A DNA stretch of 64,000 nt from Bacteroidota bacterium (lineage in GTDB: Bacteria > Bacteroidota > Bacteroidia > Bacteroidales > Tannerellaceae). Position numbers and translations under genes: made by a program. Positions 1-7,981 of the stretch are shown in pieces (position 1 is the first letter of the stretch; each line of letters begins with the position of its first letter). The stretch covers positions 1 to 64,000 of the forward strand of contig JAEYVY010000006.1 of NCBI GenBank assembly GCA_023429375.1, in the 5' to 3' direction. The notes below the pieces were generated by a model that was not told where the DNA came from, ran no database searches, and saw only the letters and a list, made by a program, of their open reading frames with translations.

Positions 1-4
1 AAAA

Positions 5-40
5 TCCCCTGTTGGTTTATATTCCGACAGGGGACATTTT
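5..40 (+). terminator. Intrinsic terminator at window start
   Basis: An 11-bp stem with one G-T wobble (bases 5-15 with 24-34, TCCCCTGT/ACAGGGGA core) and an 8-base loop is followed by CATTTTTATTTT. It probably ends transcription of a gene lying before the window. Confidence 0.6.
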
Positions 41-120
41 TATTTTGGCGAAAAGGGTCAAACATATTTTGGTACATGGGGTCAATTTAGACTGGCACGA
101 GGGGGCAACGCTCACTGGAT
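41..120. repeat. Degenerate ~24-bp tandem repeats, possible IS21-type end
   Basis: GGGTCA, GGGTCA and GGGGCA begin at 55, 79 and 103, exactly 24 bp apart, and the accompanying TTTTGG/CTGG boxes recur at 23-24 bp spacing. IS21-family elements carry several subterminal copies of a short repeat at their ends, and GGGTCAA-type units are common among them. This may therefore be the end of an element outside the window. No transposase is present here and no terminal dinucleotide or target duplication can be verified. Confidence 0.3.
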
Positions 121-189
121 TTTCCATATTTAGTTAATTGATGTTATTTGTTGTCTTATTTTGCTTGAAGGAAAAAGAATTTCATATAT

Positions 190-223
190 TTGACATGTAT
201 GTCAAACGTGTATGTCAGACATA
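190..223. promoter_or_regulatory. Two tandem palindromes, candidate TetR operator
   Basis: TTGACAT-GT-ATGTCAA (190-205) and TATGTC-A-GACATA (211-223) are both perfect inverted repeats built on the half-site ATGTCA. Their centres are about 19.5 bp apart, close to two helical turns. They lie 25-58 bp upstream of the tetR-family start, which suits an autoregulatory site controlling the whole efflux operon. Confidence 0.65.
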
Positions 224-247
224 AATGTTAAATACGTAAATTAATCT

Positions 248-880
248 ATGAAACAAGATAAAAATAAAGATATAGAAGCTCGTATCCTAAAAGCGGCCGA
301 ACAGATTTTTGTAAAGAAAGGCTTTGATAACGCTGCCATGGTGGATATTGCCCATGAGGCGGGAATCGGAAGAACTTCACTGAATTATTATTTCCGCACG
401 AAGGAGATGTTGTTTGAAGCGATTTTGGGCGACTTGATGGGAAAGATATTGCCTAATGTAGAACAGATCGTCAATGAAAACTCGTCGTACATCGTGAAGA
501 TTGAGAAGATAATCGATCTGTACTTAGGTCTTATCCGTAAGAATGAGGAAGTTCCTTTGTTTATACTCAGTGAGTTAAAGCGTGATCCGCAACACCTGAT
601 CAGCTTTGTGGTTCGTGACCCGGTGCGTTTACAGCCACTCCTAAAACTTAGGGTATTCATTGAAAACGAAATGGAAAAAGGCACGATACGTAAAATGCCG
701 CTCATCGATTTGTTTACTACCATGATTAGTCTTGTGGTATTTCCATTTCTAATACGCCAGCCACTGACTTCTGTATTCTTAGATGATAAAGATGCTGATT
801 TTGAGGCTTTTCTTGATCGGCGAACTTGTTTTATTCATGGGGTGATAGAGAATTTACTGAAACCAGAAACGAAATCATAA
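248..880 (+). CDS. TetR/AcrR family transcriptional regulator
   Basis: This 210-residue protein has a typical TetR layout. The N-terminal helix-turn-helix (about residues 10-55) contains the family pattern ILKAAEQIFVKKGFDNA, then IAHEAGIGRTSLNYYF as the recognition helix. The C-terminal ligand-binding domain is variable, as is usual. It is the first gene of a seven-gene operon encoding an outer membrane factor, an adaptor, two ATPases and two permeases. This resembles the E. coli CecR(YbiH)-YbhGFSR arrangement. A double palindrome just upstream is its likely binding site. The ligand is unknown; derepression by an exported toxic compound is the natural inference. Confidence 0.9.
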   Translation: MKQDKNKDIEARILKAAEQIFVKKGFDNAAMVDIAHEAGIGRTSLNYYFRTKEMLFEAILGDLMGKILPNVEQIVNENSSYIVKIEKIIDLYLGLIRKNEEVPLFILSELKRDPQHLISFVVRDPVRLQPLLKLRVFIENEMEKGTIRKMPLIDLFTTMISLVVFPFLIRQPLTSVFLDDKDADFEAFLDRRTCFIHGVIENLLKPETKS

Positions 881-884
881 GGGT

Positions 885-2156
885 ATGAAAAAAACGTTAG
901 TACTATCCTTTTTAATGCTGCTTCCTTGCTGGATGGAAGCGCAGCATACGGTCACCATTTCTCAATGCTACCAATGGGCTGAAGAGAATTACCCGCGTAT
1001 TCGTCAGTACGGCCTTATTGATCAGACCGAGAAATACGAAATGGCGAATATCGGCAAGTCGTGGCTGCCGCAGATTAATATGTCGGCAAAACTTAGCCAC
1101 CAAAGTGATGTGACAAAGATACCTATTGATCTTAGTAAGCTACCCGGCGATATGTCGATACCTACATTAAGTAAAAATCAGTTTCAAGCCGTTGCCGAAT
1201 TGAGTCAGACCATCTGGGATGGAGGGAATGCCGGCTCACAAAGAGCTCTGACAAAAGCGGAGGCCGAGCTCAACCGAAAGCAGGTTCAGAATGAGTTGTA
1301 CACGTTAAAGAATCGCATCAACCAACTTTATTTCGGGATTTTATTGCATAAAGAGTTAATCGGGCAAAATAGCTTACTGCAAAAAGATCTGGAAACTAAT
1401 TTGGAACGTATCCGGGCGATGATGGCTAATGGTATGGCCAATGAATCGGATAAGGATTTGTTAGAAGTAGAACTTCTCAACGTGCGCCAGCGCGAGTTGG
1501 AACTCTGCTCTTCGTGTAATGCGTATATCCGTATGCTTTCCTATTTTACGGGGCAAGAAGGATTGGATAAATTGGACTTAGTGAAACCCGAACTGCCGGC
1601 ATTGTCAATGTCTAGGACCGTTAACCGTCCGGAACTGGAATCATTTCAAGCGCAAACGGCTTTACTCGATAGGCAAGACAAGGCCATCTCGGCAAGTATG
1701 ATGCCTCGTATCGGAGCTTTTCTACAAGCCGGATACGGACGACCGGGATTGAATATGCTCGAAGACGAGTTTAATCCCTATTATATTGCCGGTATCCGAA
1801 TGAATTGGAACTTGGGACGATTGTATACGGTAAAGAACGACCGGAGAAAGTTGGATGTGGCCCGTCGAAACGTGGATATCAACCGTGAAACCTTTCTTTT
1901 TAATACACAACTTCAGCTGATTAATCAAAATGAAGAGATACGGAAACTGGCAGAGTTAATGAATGCCGATCAGGATATTATGCGCCTTCGCTCTAATGTT
2001 AAGAAAGCATCAGAAGTGAAACTGGAGAATGGGGTGATTGCCGTATCCGACCTGATAAGAGATATCAATGCCGAAGATATGGCACGGCAGGCTGCTGCGA
2101 TACATCAAATGGAATATTTGATGGCTATTTATCAATTAATGTACCTAACGAATTAA
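885..2156 (+). CDS. TolC-family outer membrane efflux protein
   Basis: The 423-residue product begins with a signal peptide (MKKTLVLSFLMLLPCWMEAQ) and has the duplicated helical pattern of outer membrane factors, including the typical motif SQTIWDGGNAGSQRALTKAE in the first half. It should form the trimeric channel-tunnel that takes substrates from the adaptor across the outer membrane. It starts four bases after the tetR-family gene and is followed 11 bases later by the adaptor gene, so the set is co-transcribed. A second, only distantly similar TolC-type protein is encoded at 15994-17334. Confidence 0.88.
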   Translation: MKKTLVLSFLMLLPCWMEAQHTVTISQCYQWAEENYPRIRQYGLIDQTEKYEMANIGKSWLPQINMSAKLSHQSDVTKIPIDLSKLPGDMSIPTLSKNQFQAVAELSQTIWDGGNAGSQRALTKAEAELNRKQVQNELYTLKNRINQLYFGILLHKELIGQNSLLQKDLETNLERIRAMMANGMANESDKDLLEVELLNVRQRELELCSSCNAYIRMLSYFTGQEGLDKLDLVKPELPALSMSRTVNRPELESFQAQTALLDRQDKAISASMMPRIGAFLQAGYGRPGLNMLEDEFNPYYIAGIRMNWNLGRLYTVKNDRRKLDVARRNVDINRETFLFNTQLQLINQNEEIRKLAELMNADQDIMRLRSNVKKASEVKLENGVIAVSDLIRDINAEDMARQAAAIHQMEYLMAIYQLMYLTN

Positions 2157-2167
2157 TGAGTTGATTT

Positions 2168-3061
2168 ATGAAAAAAATATCTTTGGCTCTTTTTATAGCA
2201 GCAATCTTAATTAGTTCTTGTGATTCATCGAAAGATGCCGGTGATGCTACCGGGGCATTTGAAGCGACAGAAGTACTCGTCTCGGCCGAAGCAACAGGTA
2301 AAATCCTTTGGCTTGACCTACAAGAGGGCGACCGACTGGAAGCAGGCGAATTGGTAGGGTGCGTTGACAGTCTGCAACTGTATTATAAAAAAGAACAGCT
2401 TAGAGCCGGACTTCGTGCGGTGGATATCGCGAAACCGGATATCCGCAAACAAATAGCGGTGTTGGAGCAGCAAATAGCTACTGCCGAATCGGAATGCCGA
2501 CGCATGGAAAACCTGGTAAAGGCGAAAGCCGGCAATCAGAAACAACTGGATGACATGGTGAATCAACTGGCGTATCTGCGTAAGCAGTTGGTGGCTCAAC
2601 AGTCTACCTTGAATAAATCTTTCGAGCGAGCTGGTGCCGAGGCTGAAGGGCTGGTATTTCAAGTTATGCAACTGGACGATATGATTGCAAAATGCAAAAT
2701 AATCAATCCCCTGACCGGTACTGTTTTGGTGAAATATGCTGAAGCGGGAGAAGTTACAACCACCGGAAAACCACTTTATAAAATAGCGGATACTGATTTG
2801 TTATTTCTAAGAGCCTATATAACGGCAGATCAACTATCGCAGGTGAAGTTAGGGCAGACAGTTCGTGTTTTCTCTGATTTTGGGAAAGACAACCAGCGTG
2901 AATATCCGGGAACGATTACCTGGGTATCCGATAAGTCTGAATTCACGCCTAAGGGTATACAGACGAAAAACGAGCGTGCCAATTTGGTTTATGCCATCAA
3001 AGTTGCGGTTAAGAATGATGGCTTCTTGAAAATCGGACAATACGGAGAAGTTATATTCTGA
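2168..3061 (+). CDS. HlyD/YbhG-type periplasmic adaptor lipoprotein
   Basis: This 297-residue protein has a lipoprotein signal with lipobox ISSC, so Cys18 should be lipidated and anchor it in the membrane. The first lipoyl-like half (about 35-80) is followed by a coiled-coil hairpin (about 85-155), the second lipoyl half and a beta-barrel domain (about 190-297). This is the order found in membrane fusion proteins. It would connect the ABC permeases with the TolC-like protein encoded just upstream. Its stop codon overlaps the ATPase start as TGATG, implying translational coupling. Confidence 0.87.
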   Translation: MKKISLALFIAAILISSCDSSKDAGDATGAFEATEVLVSAEATGKILWLDLQEGDRLEAGELVGCVDSLQLYYKKEQLRAGLRAVDIAKPDIRKQIAVLEQQIATAESECRRMENLVKAKAGNQKQLDDMVNQLAYLRKQLVAQQSTLNKSFERAGAEAEGLVFQVMQLDDMIAKCKIINPLTGTVLVKYAEAGEVTTTGKPLYKIADTDLLFLRAYITADQLSQVKLGQTVRVFSDFGKDNQREYPGTITWVSDKSEFTPKGIQTKNERANLVYAIKVAVKNDGFLKIGQYGEVIF

Positions 3062-3981
3062 TGAACAGCATACAAATTGACAAGGTAGCCAAGTCATACG
3101 GAAAGGTGATGGCATTGAACGACGTGTCGTTAGCCATCAATTCCGGAGAACTCTTCGGCATTATCGGTCCGGATGGGGCGGGTAAAACTACGCTATTCCG
3201 AATTCTGGCCACACTGTTGCTGGCAGATCGGGGAGAGGTTCGCGTTTGTGGTATGGACGTCACAACGGATTGGCGTAAACTGAGGAATTGTATTGGTTAC
3301 ATGCCCGGTCGTTTTTCGTTATATCAAGATTTATCGGTTGAAGAAAACCTGCAATTTTTTGCTACTGTCTTTAAAACTACTGTAAAAGAAAATTATGATC
3401 TGATTCACGATATCTATGTGCAAATCGAACCGTTTGCCAAACGCCGGGCAGGCAAATTGTCGGGTGGAATGAAACAGAAGCTGGCGCTTTGCTGTGCCTT
3501 GATACATCGCCCTCGTGTGCTGCTGCTGGATGAGCCGACTACAGGGGTAGATCCGGTTTCACGTAATGAATTTTGGGATATATTGTCACGTATCAAAAAT
3601 GAAGGAATAACCATTGTTGTTTCGACTCCCTATATGGATGAGGCTTCACGGTGCGACCGTATAGCGCTGATGCGTGAGGGAGTTTGCTTTCGTACGGATA
3701 CCCCCGAAGTCATACGTGCTTCGTTTCCATATAAGCTTTGGGCAGTCAGCGGAAAGGATACTTATCGTTTGCTGCTGGATATTCGAGATTATCGGGGAAC
3801 CTATTCTTGTTTTGCCTTTGGCGACAAGCATCATGTAGTATTGAATGAGGATCAACCGGATGCGAATGGGCTGAAATCATTTCTTGCAGTAAGAGGACAT
3901 CAGGATATCGTCATCGAGCCACTGGCTCCGACTGTGGAAGATTGCTTTATGAATAATGAGGAGGGGATGTCATGCGTGTGA
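3061..3981 (+). CDS. ABC transporter ATP-binding protein (degenerate NBD1)
   Basis: The 306-residue nucleotide-binding domain has Walker A GPDGAGKTT (36-44), an intact signature LSGGMKQ (133-139) and Walker B LLLDEP (154-159). The Q-loop glutamine is replaced (MPGRFSLY, Gly at 83) and the H-loop histidine is replaced (STPYMDEA, Pro at 190). It resembles the first half of E. coli YbhF, where two ATPase domains are fused. Here they are separate genes overlapping by ten bases. The C-terminal 90 residues form an accessory domain absent from the partner. It probably pairs with the next gene product. Confidence 0.9.
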   Translation: MNSIQIDKVAKSYGKVMALNDVSLAINSGELFGIIGPDGAGKTTLFRILATLLLADRGEVRVCGMDVTTDWRKLRNCIGYMPGRFSLYQDLSVEENLQFFATVFKTTVKENYDLIHDIYVQIEPFAKRRAGKLSGGMKQKLALCCALIHRPRVLLLDEPTTGVDPVSRNEFWDILSRIKNEGITIVVSTPYMDEASRCDRIALMREGVCFRTDTPEVIRASFPYKLWAVSGKDTYRLLLDIRDYRGTYSCFAFGDKHHVVLNEDQPDANGLKSFLAVRGHQDIVIEPLAPTVEDCFMNNEEGMSCV

Positions 3982-4706
3982 TTGAAGTAGATAAACTGAC
4001 CAAACGCTTTGGCAATTTCACTGCTGTCGATGAAATCAGTTTTGAAGTGAAGCCTGGGGAGATATTCGGCTTTCTGGGCGCCAATGGTGCAGGTAAGACG
4101 ACAGCCATGCGCATCCTTTGCGGACTTTCGAAGCCGACTTCCGGACAGGCTCGAGTGGCCGGTTATGATATCTATAAAGAATCGGAACAGATTAAACGAC
4201 AAATCGGCTATATGAGCCAGAAGTTTTCGCTGTATGGGGATTTGAAAGTATGGGAAAACATCCGCCTTTTTGGAGGAATATATGGCTTGACTGACAAGCA
4301 ACTGGAAGAGAAAACCGAAAGGCTGCTGTCTGTTCTTCAGATGGAAGACAAACGGGATTTATTGGTCGACTCACTCCCTTTAGGATGGAAGCAGAAGCTG
4401 GCTTTTTCCGTCTCTATCATTCATGAACCAAAGATTGTTTTTCTGGACGAACCTACCGGAGGAGTAGATCCGGTCACCAGACGACAGTTTTGGGAACTGA
4501 TTTATCAGGCTACAGAACATGGAATAACTGTTTTTGTAACAACGCACTATATGGACGAAGCAGAGTATTGCGACCGGATATCGATCATGGTAGACGGACG
4601 CATAGCAGCCTTGGATAGTCCTGCCGGATTGAAAAAGACGTTCAATACCAGCAGTATGGACGATGTTTTTTATGCATTGGCACGTAATGCCAAGAGAGGA
4701 GAGTAA
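3972..4706 (+). CDS. ABC transporter ATP-binding protein (NBD2)
   Basis: This 244-residue ATPase has Walker A GANGAGKTT (36-44), a Q-loop with Gln83 (MSQKFSLY), Walker B IVFLDEP and an H-loop His192 (THYMDEA). Its signature is LPLGWKQ (135-141) instead of LSGGxxQ. Together with NBD1 it would give one composite site with all consensus elements and one degenerate site. Its start overlaps the end of the previous gene, and the first permease follows four bases after its stop. It should energise the permeases encoded at 4711-6917. Confidence 0.9.
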   Translation: MRVIEVDKLTKRFGNFTAVDEISFEVKPGEIFGFLGANGAGKTTAMRILCGLSKPTSGQARVAGYDIYKESEQIKRQIGYMSQKFSLYGDLKVWENIRLFGGIYGLTDKQLEEKTERLLSVLQMEDKRDLLVDSLPLGWKQKLAFSVSIIHEPKIVFLDEPTGGVDPVTRRQFWELIYQATEHGITVFVTTHYMDEAEYCDRISIMVDGRIAALDSPAGLKKTFNTSSMDDVFYALARNAKRGE

Positions 4707-4710
4707 GGGT

Positions 4711-5805
4711 ATGAAGCAGTTTCTGTCATTTTTGAGAAAGGAATTCTACCATATCCTAAGGGATGTGAGAACAATGATTATCATGATTGCTTTGCCGGTA
4801 GTCCTTGTTGTTCTGTTTGGTTATGCTATTTCGACAGAAATCAAGAGTTCGGGGATTTGTGTGCTGGACCCTAGCCGTGATGGAGTGACACAACGAATTA
4901 CCAATCGTTTGATTTCGAGCGAATATTTTGACTTCTATAAGCAGGCTAAAGACTACTCTGAAATTGAAAGTTTATTCAGAAAAGGAAAAATAAAGATTGC
5001 AGTAGTCTTTCCTCTAGGTTTTACTGAGCAAATGGCAACAGGTAGTGAAATACAACTACTTGTTGATGCATCTGCCCCCAATGAAGCTACTGCTGTGGCA
5101 GAATATGCCACAGCGATTATCAATGCAGAGCTATATAAGGATAAACCATTTATAACACAGGGTATTACACCTGTTGTGAAGCTGTTGTATAATTCTCAAA
5201 TGAAAGACGCGTATAATTTTGTGCCGGGAGTAATGGGCATGATACTCATCCTTATTTGTTCGATTATGACATCGGTCGGCATCGTTCGTGAAAAAGAATA
5301 TGGCAGTATGGAGGTGCTGTTGGTATCCCCATTGAAACCTATCTACATTATTCTGGCCAAAGCAACTCCTTATTTGTTGATTAGTTTGGTTAATATACTG
5401 ATTATTTTGCTTTTGTCTACCTTTTTATTGGATGTTCCCATCCGAGGAAGTGTAATGTTGGTGATACTCTTGTCTTTGCTCTATGCCCTTGTGGCCCTTT
5501 GTCTTGGTCTGTTTGTGTCGACGGTGGTGAATACACAAAAAGCAGCCATGTTAATCTGTGCCTTAGTGTTGATGTTGCCCGTTATTCTGCTGAGCGGAAT
5601 GATATTTCCCATTGAAAATATGCCGTGGATATTGCAGGTCATTTCAAATCTGATTCCGGCACGCTGGTATATTGTAGCCCTACGAGATGTGATGATTAAG
5701 GGATTAGGTGTAATGGATATACTTCAAGAGATTATGATTCTCTTTTCTATGGTAGTTGTTTTGATAGTGATGAGTGTGAAACGTTTTAAAATCAGATTAG
5801 AATAG
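4711..5805 (+). CDS. ABC-2 type permease (YbhS/YbhR-like)
   Basis: The product has one N-terminal membrane helix (about residues 20-40), a large extracytoplasmic domain, then five hydrophobic segments from about residue 175. This is the ABC-2 type exporter permease topology. I place the start at ATG 4711, four bases after the ATPase stop and behind AGAGAGGAG (4694-4702), giving 364 residues. The longer frame from 4663 runs inside the ATPase gene and has no supporting signal. The cytoplasmic motif IVREKEYGSMEVLLVSP is typical of the family. Confidence 0.88.
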   Translation: MKQFLSFLRKEFYHILRDVRTMIIMIALPVVLVVLFGYAISTEIKSSGICVLDPSRDGVTQRITNRLISSEYFDFYKQAKDYSEIESLFRKGKIKIAVVFPLGFTEQMATGSEIQLLVDASAPNEATAVAEYATAIINAELYKDKPFITQGITPVVKLLYNSQMKDAYNFVPGVMGMILILICSIMTSVGIVREKEYGSMEVLLVSPLKPIYIILAKATPYLLISLVNILIILLLSTFLLDVPIRGSVMLVILLSLLYALVALCLGLFVSTVVNTQKAAMLICALVLMLPVILLSGMIFPIENMPWILQVISNLIPARWYIVALRDVMIKGLGVMDILQEIMILFSMVVVLIVMSVKRFKIRLE

Positions 5806-5810
5806 ACATC

Positions 5811-6917
5811 ATGAACAACCTAAGAATAGTACGCTTGCTCTTAGAAAAAGAGTTTAAACAGATTAAACGCGATGCCATCATTCCGCGATTAATCTTGCTG
5901 ATGCCTGTTATTCAGTTAATCATACTTCCGTTTGCGGCAAATTTTGAAATGAAAAATGTTAACCTGGCGATTATTGATAACGATCATTCGGTAACAACGA
6001 TGAAGCTAACAGAAAAGATACTTTCATCAGGCTATTTCAGAGATGCTGCTAGGGAAAATACCTATTATCATGCCCTTACTTATATGGAAAATAACGATGT
6101 CGATATTATTCTGGAGTATCCGTTGGGGACGGAGAAAGATTTCGTACGAGAAGGGAGTGCAACCGTCTCTTTAACTGCCAATGCTGTAAATGGAACGAAG
6201 GCAGGACTTGGTACATCCTATCTCTCATCCATCTTGCGTCAGTATAGCTTAGAACAAGCTTCAACGCCGGCCACAATTCCGGTCCGTATAGAAACTACCC
6301 ATCTGTTTAATCCTTATCTCGATTATAAAGCCTATATGGTACCAGGAATTATGGCCTTTTTACTTACGATAGTCGGTGGGTTTCTTTCTGCACTCAATAT
6401 TGTAAGTGAGAAAGAAAAAGGCACTATAGAGCAGATAAATGTCACTCCAATTCCTAAGCCTGTCTTTTTGTTGTCTAAACTTATTCCGTTCTGGATCATT
6501 GGCTTTGTATTGTTAACTATAGCCATGTTAGTCGCTTGGATTATTTATGGCTTCTTACCTCAGGGGAATATTCTGACCATTTATGTATTTGCCGCTATAT
6601 ACCTTATTGCGCTGACCGGGTTGGGACTGGTGGTTTCTACCATATCATCTACACAACAACAAGCTATGTTTACTATGTTCTTCTGTTTGATTCTCTTTGC
6701 TTTAATGAGCGGATTATTTACACCTATAAGCAGTATGCCCGAATGGGCTCAATGGGTTACAGCGTTCAATCCTGTCCGTTATTTTGTGGAAGTAATGCGA
6801 ATGGTCTATTTAAAGGGGAGTACTTTAAGCGATATATTAGGCCATCTCCTGATAATATGTGGTTTTGCCGTCGTATTTAACACCTTGGCAGTACTTGGAT
6901 ACAGAAAAAAAGGCTGA
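5811..6917 (+). CDS. ABC-2 type permease (YbhS/YbhR-like)
   Basis: The second permease of the operon (368 residues) has the same plan: an N-terminal helix (about 25-42), an extracytoplasmic domain and five C-terminal membrane segments. The family motif NIVSEKEKGTIEQINVTP lies at the cytoplasmic turn. With the preceding gene product it should form the heterodimeric membrane core of the efflux pump. It starts five bases after the previous stop and ends inside a terminator hairpin, so it is the last gene of the operon. Confidence 0.88.
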   Translation: MNNLRIVRLLLEKEFKQIKRDAIIPRLILLMPVIQLIILPFAANFEMKNVNLAIIDNDHSVTTMKLTEKILSSGYFRDAARENTYYHALTYMENNDVDIILEYPLGTEKDFVREGSATVSLTANAVNGTKAGLGTSYLSSILRQYSLEQASTPATIPVRIETTHLFNPYLDYKAYMVPGIMAFLLTIVGGFLSALNIVSEKEKGTIEQINVTPIPKPVFLLSKLIPFWIIGFVLLTIAMLVAWIIYGFLPQGNILTIYVFAAIYLIALTGLGLVVSTISSTQQQAMFTMFFCLILFALMSGLFTPISSMPEWAQWVTAFNPVRYFVEVMRMVYLKGSTLSDILGHLLIICGFAVVFNTLAVLGYRKKG

Positions 6918-6934
6918 TTTAATCAGCCTTTTTA
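6905..6934. terminator. Bidirectional terminator between convergent genes
   Basis: AAAAAGGCTGATT and AATCAGCCTTTTT form a near-perfect stem with A and T tracts on both sides. It overlaps the stop codons of the permease (+) and the LOG gene (-) and can terminate both. Confidence 0.85.
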
Positions 6935-7516
6935 TTTATGTTCATTTTTTGTTATCCATTTGGAAATGGTAGGAGCTTGGTATTTCTCCATCTTCTCAAG
7001 CAAGCGGTTGATATCTGAATCAATAAGGAGAACATCCTTATAGACTTGTTTTAGGAAGCCTTTATCAACCATCTTTTGGATGAATGCAATGAATTCGTCA
7101 TAAAAACCATTGATGTTCAGAATAGCTACCGGATTTTTATGTAATCCTAACTGAGCCCATGTCAATGCTTCTGCCAACTCTTCCAATGTTCCGAAGCTTC
7201 CGGGAAGGGCAATTACACCATCGCATAAATCTGCCATCATGGCCTTCCTTTCGTGCATGGTGTCGACTAGAATCAGTTCTGTCAGATTGTCGTGCTGGAT
7301 TTCTTTTTCTTTGAGGAAGTGGGGAAGTATGCCTATTACCTTTCCCTGATTGTCGAGAACTCCGTTAGCTACGGCTCCCATTAGTCCGACTTTTGCTCCT
7401 CCATATATAAGTTCAATTTCCTTTTGGGCTAATGTTTTGCCTAACAGGTAGGCTTGTTCTTCGTAGATTGAGTCAAAGCCTGTGCTTGACGCACAAAATA
7501 CAGCTATTTTTTTCAT
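6932..7516 (-). CDS. LOG family protein (TIGR00730)
   Basis: This 194-residue Rossmann-fold protein belongs to the LOG group, whose characterised members remove ribose 5-phosphate from nucleotide substrates such as cytokinin riboside monophosphates. The glycine-rich motif GGAKVGLMG and the motif MHERKAMM are present. The usual PGGxGTxxE active-site motif reads PGSFGTLEE, with serine for the second glycine. Six bases separate it from the upstream bactofilin gene, and both are probably transcribed from the promoter at 7915-7922. Older databases call such proteins lysine decarboxylases, which is misleading. The substrate here is unknown. Confidence 0.85.
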   Translation of the reverse strand: MKKIAVFCASSTGFDSIYEEQAYLLGKTLAQKEIELIYGGAKVGLMGAVANGVLDNQGKVIGILPHFLKEKEIQHDNLTELILVDTMHERKAMMADLCDGVIALPGSFGTLEELAEALTWAQLGLHKNPVAILNINGFYDEFIAFIQKMVDKGFLKQVYKDVLLIDSDINRLLEKMEKYQAPTISKWITKNEHK

Positions 7517-7522
7517 TAATAT

Positions 7523-7891
7523 TTATTTCTTCAATTTGTCCTGAGTCATATTGCATGCGCCATTCAGTTTCGCATTTGGTTCAATTTCCAGGACTTGTGT
7601 GTATACATCTCCTTTTATGTTTGCTGTTGATCTGATAATCAACTTCTCGGTTGCGTGCACACTTCCTATTACGACTCCAGAGATTTCAGCATTTACAGAT
7701 TCTATGTTTCCTTTAACAACCGCTTTGGGGCCTAAAACAATTTTGCCTCCACATTTTATGTCGCCTTCAACCTGTCCGTCTAGCCTGAAGTCAATATCCA
7801 AAACGATATTTCCTTTGACTTCAGTCCCGATAGACAGTGTGTTATGAAGTCCTCCTGATGTTACTTCCGGTTTGTTTTTGTTTCCAATCAT
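7523..7891 (-). CDS. Bactofilin (polymer-forming cytoskeletal protein)
   Basis: The 122-residue protein consists mostly of the short beta-helix repeats of bactofilins (DUF583). Hydrophobic and glycine positions recur in phrases such as GNIVLDIDFRLDGQVEGDI and GKIVLGPKAVVKGNI, between short flexible tails. Bactofilins assemble without nucleotide into filaments that act as membrane-linked scaffolds for cell-wall or envelope enzymes. The gene is first in a two-gene unit with the LOG gene. Its N-terminal tail (MIGNKNKPEVTSGG) is short, as is common for small Bacteroidetes bactofilins. Confidence 0.88.
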   Translation of the reverse strand: MIGNKNKPEVTSGGLHNTLSIGTEVKGNIVLDIDFRLDGQVEGDIKCGGKIVLGPKAVVKGNIESVNAEISGVVIGSVHATEKLIIRSTANIKGDVYTQVLEIEPNAKLNGACNMTQDKLKK

Positions 7892-7914
7892 AGTCTCAAA
7901 ATGTTAGTCTTTTG

Positions 7915-7922
7915 CAAATATA
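7915..7922 (-). promoter_or_regulatory. -7 box of bactofilin-LOG operon
   Basis: On the minus strand the sequence reads TATATTTG, an exact match to the Bacteroidetes -7 consensus TAnnTTTG. It lies 24 bp before the bactofilin start, with a TTTA -33-like element about 19 bp upstream. Confidence 0.6.
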
Positions 7923-7931
7923 AAATTATAT

Positions 7932-7964
7932 TTTGGCTGATTAAACTACTTTTCGCTACTTTTA
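7932..7964 (+). promoter_or_regulatory. Candidate folB promoter
   Basis: TTTG (7932-7935) and TACTTTTA (7957-7964) are 21 bp apart, close to the Bacteroidetes -33/-7 arrangement with one mismatch in the last -7 base. It sits 18 bp before the folB start. Confidence 0.4.
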
Positions 7965-7981
7965 CACCTAAATTCAAAAAA

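Noticed and set aside
388..723. 111-codon minus-strand frame inside the tetR-family gene
   Set aside because: It is antisense to a clear TetR protein, has no recognisable domain and no start signal.
4663..4710. Upstream start for the first ABC permease (16 extra residues)
   Set aside because: The extension lies inside the ATPase gene in another frame, while ATG 4711 has a good purine-rich site and normal operon spacing.
6536..6880. 114-codon frame in a second plus-strand frame within the ABC permease gene
   Set aside because: It overlaps the membrane segments of the permease in another frame and encodes Tyr/Cys-rich nonsense. There is no sign of a frameshift in the permease itself.
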